Below, piece by piece: positions 62,120 to 64,000 of a DNA stretch of 64,000 nt. The stretch spans positions 550,759 to 614,758 of the forward strand of contig NC_090612.1 of the NCBI RefSeq assembly GCF_004359215.1, given 5' to 3'. The notes beneath the pieces are model-generated. The model ran no database searches, had not been told where the DNA came from, and saw only the letters and a program-made list of their open reading frames with translations. A program made the translations under genes and the position numbers. Origin of the DNA: Bremia lactucae. Taxonomy: Eukaryota > Oomycota > Peronosporomycetes > Peronosporales > Peronosporaceae. How positions within the stretch are numbered: position 1 is the first letter of the stretch; every line of letters begins with the position of its first letter.

Positions 62120-63130
62120 TCATCGATGGACGAAAGTGTGCTCGCTGTGAAGACTCGGATTGAAAGATACAGTACTCAATCCTGGAAGTCACTAGAAACA
62201 AATCCTTTATACAAGGATTTTTTGGAATTCAGCGATGTATTCCCTGACACAGTTCCATGCGAGTTGCTTAAATATAAAGGCTCGACATGAGATCGAGCCC
62301 AAACCGGGCTCGAAGTACTGTGTCATGAAGCAGTGGCCACTACCTCGTGAACAAGTACTTGCGATCGATAAATTCTTTACCGATCCAGTAAAAGCGGGCC
62401 ATGTGAGGGAGTCAACCTCCCCACATAGCTCTCCGACCTTCTGGGTGCAAAAGGCAACAGGAGGGTGGCGGATAGTGCACGCATTCAACAAACTGAATGC
62501 TGCAACAGTATCGGCTCAAACGCCAATACCGCGAGAAGATGTAATCATAGATGGTATGTCTAAGAGTACGATCTATTCGTCTATAAATCTGATGGATGGG
62601 TTCTATCAGATCCTTATGCGTTTACGGGACATCCCGTACACAGCAGTGAACACTCCCAGCGGGATGCTCTGGGAATGGCTAATAATGCCACAGGGGCTTA
62701 GTAACACCCCTGCAACATTTAACAGTTGCGTAACGAATCTTTTGAGACCGGTGCGAGAGTTCGCTCCGAGAAATTTTGACAATGTATTCGTCCATAGTTG
62801 GGCCATGGACGGAAAGACGGACGTGGAAGTTCATAAAACTCACGTAAGTCAGGTTCTTACACTTATGCGACAGCATAAGTTGTACGCAAATCTCAACAAG
62901 TGTATATTCGCAGCAAGCGAAATACCACTTCTTGGGTGCATCGTCGGTAAACACGTCGTGCGCCCTGATCCCGAAAAGATCAGGGCAATTATCGACTGGC
63001 CAGTTCCAGTCGATGTCAAAGGACTCAGAAAGTATCTTGGATAAGCGGCGTACTTGCAAAAGTACTCCCGCAATTATGCCAAGATGACAGTTCATCTCTC
63101 TCGTCTCTTGAAAAAAAGACGAGAAATGGC
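62120..63130 (+). pseudogene. Reverse transcriptase of G1f
   Basis: A 269-codon open frame (62235-63044): KPGSKYCVMKQWPLPREQVL, WRIVHAFNKLNAATVSAQTP, INLMDGFYQILMRLRDIPYT, SGMLWEWLIMPQGLSNTPAT, then RNFDNVFVHSWAMDGKTDVE. The catalytic YxDD is here FDN, so the second Asp is lost and the enzyme would be dead even without the stop at 63042. The first Asp site is also N-L-M-D-G-F. Confidence 0.9.
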
Positions 63131-63178
63131 TATGGAACGCTGATTGCCAGCGTTACTTTTGAAGGTATCAAGCAAAGC

Positions 63179-63675
63179 TTGATGCAATCGCCCATCTTGG
63201 CTTTTGCAGATCAAGACAGACCATTTCATGTGGTCTGTGACACCAGCGACTTCGCGCTCGGCTGTGCATTAATGCAATACGATGCGGACGGCGCGGAGCG
63301 CGTCGTCTTATACCAATCGCGTCAGCTGCAACCAGCTGAACGCAATTTCCCAGTGCATGACAAGGACTCCTTGCCATGAAATATGCACTGGCTAAGTTTA
63401 GGGTCTTTCTCCTAGGAGATAGACCGTTCATCGTATATACGGACCATGCGTCATTACGCACGGCCGTCAATAGCCCACACCTCTCGCAAAGAATGGCGAG
63501 GTGGCTATCCTTCTTCGCGGAGTATAACTTCTCCGTCGAATATAAACCAGGACGACTTAATGTCTTCGCTGATGCGTTATCACGCCGACCCGATTTCGAG
63601 TCAGCAGTGGACTCCAACAGTAAAATAATCTTACTGTTGCAACACTCATTACGAGTATTCCGTCATCAACCTTAG
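63179..63675 (+). pseudogene. RNase H of G1f
   Basis: FHVVCDTSDFALGCALMQYD, LYQSRQLQPAERNFPVHDKD, then PFIVYTDHASLRTAVNSPHL, SQRMARWLSFFAEYNFSVEY and ADALSRRPDFESAVD. Two frames joined near 63370. Confidence 0.88.
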
Positions 63676-63689
63676 TTGATGACATAAAG

Positions 63690-64000
63690 AAAGCTTACGA
63701 AGAAGATAAGGCCTTCTATGTTTGATGGATCTTTTAATGAATCCATCCGATAAATCTTTTAAAGATTAACCGGCTTTATATCGATCGTCATCCGATCGAT
63801 ACACACAGCCGTTACCAGCGACATTCCACGTGTCGTCGTCCCGACTCACAATGATTTGCGCTTGCGCATCATGTATGAGTGTCATGATGCTCCAACAAGT
63901 GGGCATCGTGGACGTGCGAAGACTTACCTCACAGTAAGTCGCGAATTTTGCTGGCCCCGCCAGTATCAGTTTGTGCGCAAGTACATTCGTGTTTTCGAGG
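63690..64000 (+). pseudogene. Integrase N-terminus of G1f, cut by window end
   Basis: The linker after RNase H, then YECHDAPTSGHRGRAKTYL and FCWPRQYQFVRKYIRVF, the His pair of the zinc site. The Cys pair lies beyond 64000. Confidence 0.8.

Larger units (their letters stand above)
59950..64000 (+). mobile_element. G1 gypsy element, runs off the window (G1f)
   Basis: It follows G1e in tandem with an offset of 6370-6371 bp. The region 60100-61070 is almost identical to 53730-54700. After that the two copies differ by substitutions and deletions. It ends in the integrase zinc region at 64000 (RLRIMYECHDAPTSGHRGRA). Confidence 0.92.

Overview
This looks like nuclear DNA of an oomycete, probably a Phytophthora or downy-mildew relative (inference). 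The reasons are intron-containing protein genes with short (about 46-75 bp) GT-AG introns packed into small islands, surrounded by large fields of decayed Ty3/gypsy retroelements with chromodomains. There is one signal-peptide-bearing acidic repeat protein of the kind common in plant-pathogenic oomycete secretomes. No species can be named from the sequence alone.

Host-like genes sit in two islands. Island 1 (1.9-8.9 kb) holds a three-exon copine (minus), a two-exon TMEM185-like membrane protein (plus) and a secreted acidic repeat protein (minus). Island 2 (29.2-32.2 kb) holds the kinetochore gene SPC25 (plus, four exons), a damaged RBM48-like splicing-factor gene (minus) and a five-exon SIP5/DA2-like RING protein (minus). 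I rebuilt the exon structures by hand. Splice sites keep the frame throughout, except in RBM48, which carries a stop and a frameshift.

Almost everything else is mobile DNA. I recognise four gypsy families, named here by LTR. G1: LTR starts TGTAACGGGGTGTATCG; copies at 1-1165, 34541-41193, 53580-60388 and 59950-64000, plus lone or partial LTRs. G2: LTR starts TGTAACGGGGTGTCCCG; copies at 14657-21478 and 41194-43531, plus LTRs. G3: LTR starts TGTAACGGGCT; copies at 21895-26450, 33813-34539, 46212-49260 and 50592-51585. G4: gag, protease, RT and integrase pieces between 49.3 and 53.3 kb and near 13.4 kb. Copia, MULE and pogo/Tigger relics and one short inverted-repeat element are also present. 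All copies carry stops or frameshifts.

The most unusual signal is a long ORF on the strand opposite to pol at the 3' end of the G1, G2 and G3 elements. In G1 and G3 it starts about 110-140 bp inside the 3' LTR and runs back across the chromodomain into the end of integrase. It encodes a low-complexity N-terminal part, a coiled coil and a basic tail. Its amino acid sequence is conserved between diverged copies, and parts are shared between G1 and G2. Other items of note are an organellar small-subunit rRNA fragment inside a G2 element, two G1 elements in tandem sharing one LTR and the same disabling lesions, and a gag gene broken head-to-head by an inversion. Two runs of N (38942-39452 and 49873-49972) are assembly gaps, so the structures across them are uncertain.
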